From NCBI GenBank assembly GCA_009731375.1, contig BJOX01000317.1, positions 370,999 to 391,349 on the forward strand: a stretch of DNA of 20,351 nt, given 5' to 3'. The notes under the pieces were generated by a model that did not search any database, was not told where the DNA came from, and saw only the letters and a list, made by a program, of their open reading frames with translations. The DNA is from Paulinella micropora (Eukaryota > Cercozoa > Imbricatea > Euglyphida). Shown here piece after piece: positions 19,333 to 20,351 of the stretch; position 1 is the first letter of the stretch; each line of letters begins with the position of its first letter. A program made the position numbers and the translations under genes.

Positions 19333-19745
19333 CCTGCTCTGGGCGCAGCCTGCCCGGCTGATCGATGAAAGCGGTAAGCCTCGCCACCATAAGGGACAGA
19401 TACATCTTACCCAGACAGCTCAGAATCGCGATGTCTCTCCAATTTTCCGAATCGGTTGGGTCGCCTCCTTTTGGGATGTTGACGATAATCGCTTTGCCCC
19501 AGTCGCTGGGGGTGTATTCGCACGATTTCAACCAGTTGAAGAAGCGCACCAGAAAGCTCACAATCCGCGTGCCTCCGTACTTGAGCATCTCGTTCTTGAT
19601 CTTATCCGGTGAGCACGCTTTGTGATTCTGGAGATTTTCCTGGCAGAGCTCCACTTCCTTCTCGGTGTAATCATAGTCCAGCGGGCCCGTCTCAGTCCGG
19701 ATCTCCTCGGCTTGCGCCATGGCCTCGCATTGGTCGCGCAGGTTG
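19286..19745 (-). pseudogene. LINE reverse transcriptase, N-terminal part (separate frame)
   Basis: Carries the first RT motifs: NHKACSPDKIKNEMLKYGG, then the WGKAIIVNIPKGGDPTDSEN block, NWRDIAILSCLGKMYLSLM and ending LRPEQGG. The expected next residues continue in the frame of the downstream segment (RPKRTTGDQIFVLKE), so about 2 nt are missing, or one gained, near 19330. The N-terminal part also lacks a true start: NLRDQCEAMAQAEE is open above the ATG at 19720 up to the next break. Confidence 0.8.
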
Positions 19746-20351
19746 CGTTATACTGGAAGGTTTCGCGGGCCTTCCGCTCGGGCTCAATCCGCGCTGCTTC
19801 CTCATCGGAACCGACTTCCTCTACACATGCATCCTCCAAAAACTGGTTTTCTTTGGGACCACCATAACGTCGGCGGTATTCTTCCCATTCTTGTAGTTTT
19901 TCCCGGAGTGTGCATGCCAGAGTGCCATCGGGCTTCCGAACAGGAGCCAGAAGCTTGGACCGCCGAACCCCGCCCAAACGCTTTGACAGCTTCCAGTACG
20001 TGGCCATGGTAGCGCTCCTGAAGTTGGCAGCGGTGTCATTCTGGACCCGCTTCCACGCTTGCTCCTTCTTCTCCTTGCATAACCTTCTGACCGCCTTCCT
20101 CGCTTCTTTATATCTTTGCCAGGCCTCTCGGTTGGCCTCATTCCTTCGCCAGAGGCCGTATGCCTCTCTCCGTCGCGCAATCGCTTCCCTAAGACTCTCA
20201 TCAAACCATGCATTAGTAAACCCTGGCCTAATCACCCGAACTCCCAAGACCTTCACGGCTGCGCCCGTGAAAGCTCGGACCACTAAGCTAGCGACCCTAT
20301 CTACCTCCTGCTGAAGCTCATCCGGGTCCTCCACTGCTGATAGATCTGGGA
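19746..20351 (-). pseudogene. LINE linker region between endonuclease and RT, partial at window edge
   Basis: Open from the right edge. It reads FTNAWFDESLREAIARRREA then a Trp/Arg/Lys-rich coiled segment with YKEARKAVRRLCKEKKEQAW and the TYWKLSKRLGGVR block, the usual sequence between the apurinic-type endonuclease and the reverse transcriptase of LINEs. Homology-like sequence passes to the next frame near 19750 (after ETFQYN), so there is a second indel. The frame remains open to about 19558 but its translation there is out of register. The endonuclease and any ORF1 would lie beyond the window. Confidence 0.75.

Noticed and set aside
17374-20314. Plus-strand ORFs opposite the LINE
   Set aside because: Antisense shadows of the reverse-transcriptase frames, which carry clear catalytic motifs.

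Overview
The window reads as the subtelomeric end of a chromosome from a eukaryote with a repeat-rich nuclear genome, probably an alga, other protist or fungus-like organism; the species cannot be assigned from the sequence. Reasons: a telomere-like hexamer array (TAAGGG/TAGGGG on the minus strand) starts at base 1 in the orientation expected of a left chromosome end; simple repeats dominate the first 8.2 kb; and the rest holds non-LTR and LTR retrotransposon pieces, a MITE, a foldback element, and one intact-looking gene with a GT-AG intron. There are no bacterial operons, tRNA or rRNA genes. Three runs of N (1259-1438, 4162-4457, 6636-7110) interrupt the repeats.

Layout. 1-476: telomere-like array. 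477-2063: (GATA)n blocks with small unique islands and a recurring ~43-bp cassette. 2064-2146: a hairpin where the composite repeat family flips strand. 2147-6460: the same family in the CTAT orientation, with (TA)n, poly-C, (CT)n, (TG)n and a 4-copy ~260-bp satellite. 6461-7237: a second strand flip back to GATA. 7238-8222: a pyrimidine tract and an 8-copy satellite whose core looks like a 3' splice site. 8336-8464: a 129-bp MITE with TTA target duplication (PIF/Harbinger type). 8465-10530: mostly unassigned, with a few short open frames and an AT-rich foldback block. 10533-12183: a frame-broken Gag-like gene ending in zinc-knuckle motifs. 12355-13672: a ~1.3-kb foldback element with ~190-205-bp inverted arms, followed by a third diverged arm copy (13706-13910). 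14248-14915: a ~108-bp-period satellite.

15047-16963 (minus) is the best gene in the window: a Crinkler-RHS-type protein with a P-loop NTPase followed by a restriction-endonuclease-fold nuclease. Its first intron appears to hold large (TA)n and (CTT)n microsatellites. 17222-20351 (minus) is the 3' part of a LINE: reverse transcriptase with YADD, a zinc-finger-like motif, and a C-terminus carrying a SUMO-interaction-like motif, an AT-hook-like motif and a PCNA-binding-like PIP box. It ends about 10 bp before a (TTA)n tail, and two frame breaks suggest it is not autonomous.

The Crinkler-RHS gene next to a LINE in a subtelomere-like setting recalls trypanosome RHS genes, which are also subtelomeric and retrotransposon-associated. 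Nothing here shows genes acting as a classical pathway; the window is best read as a mobile-element and effector-gene neighbourhood.
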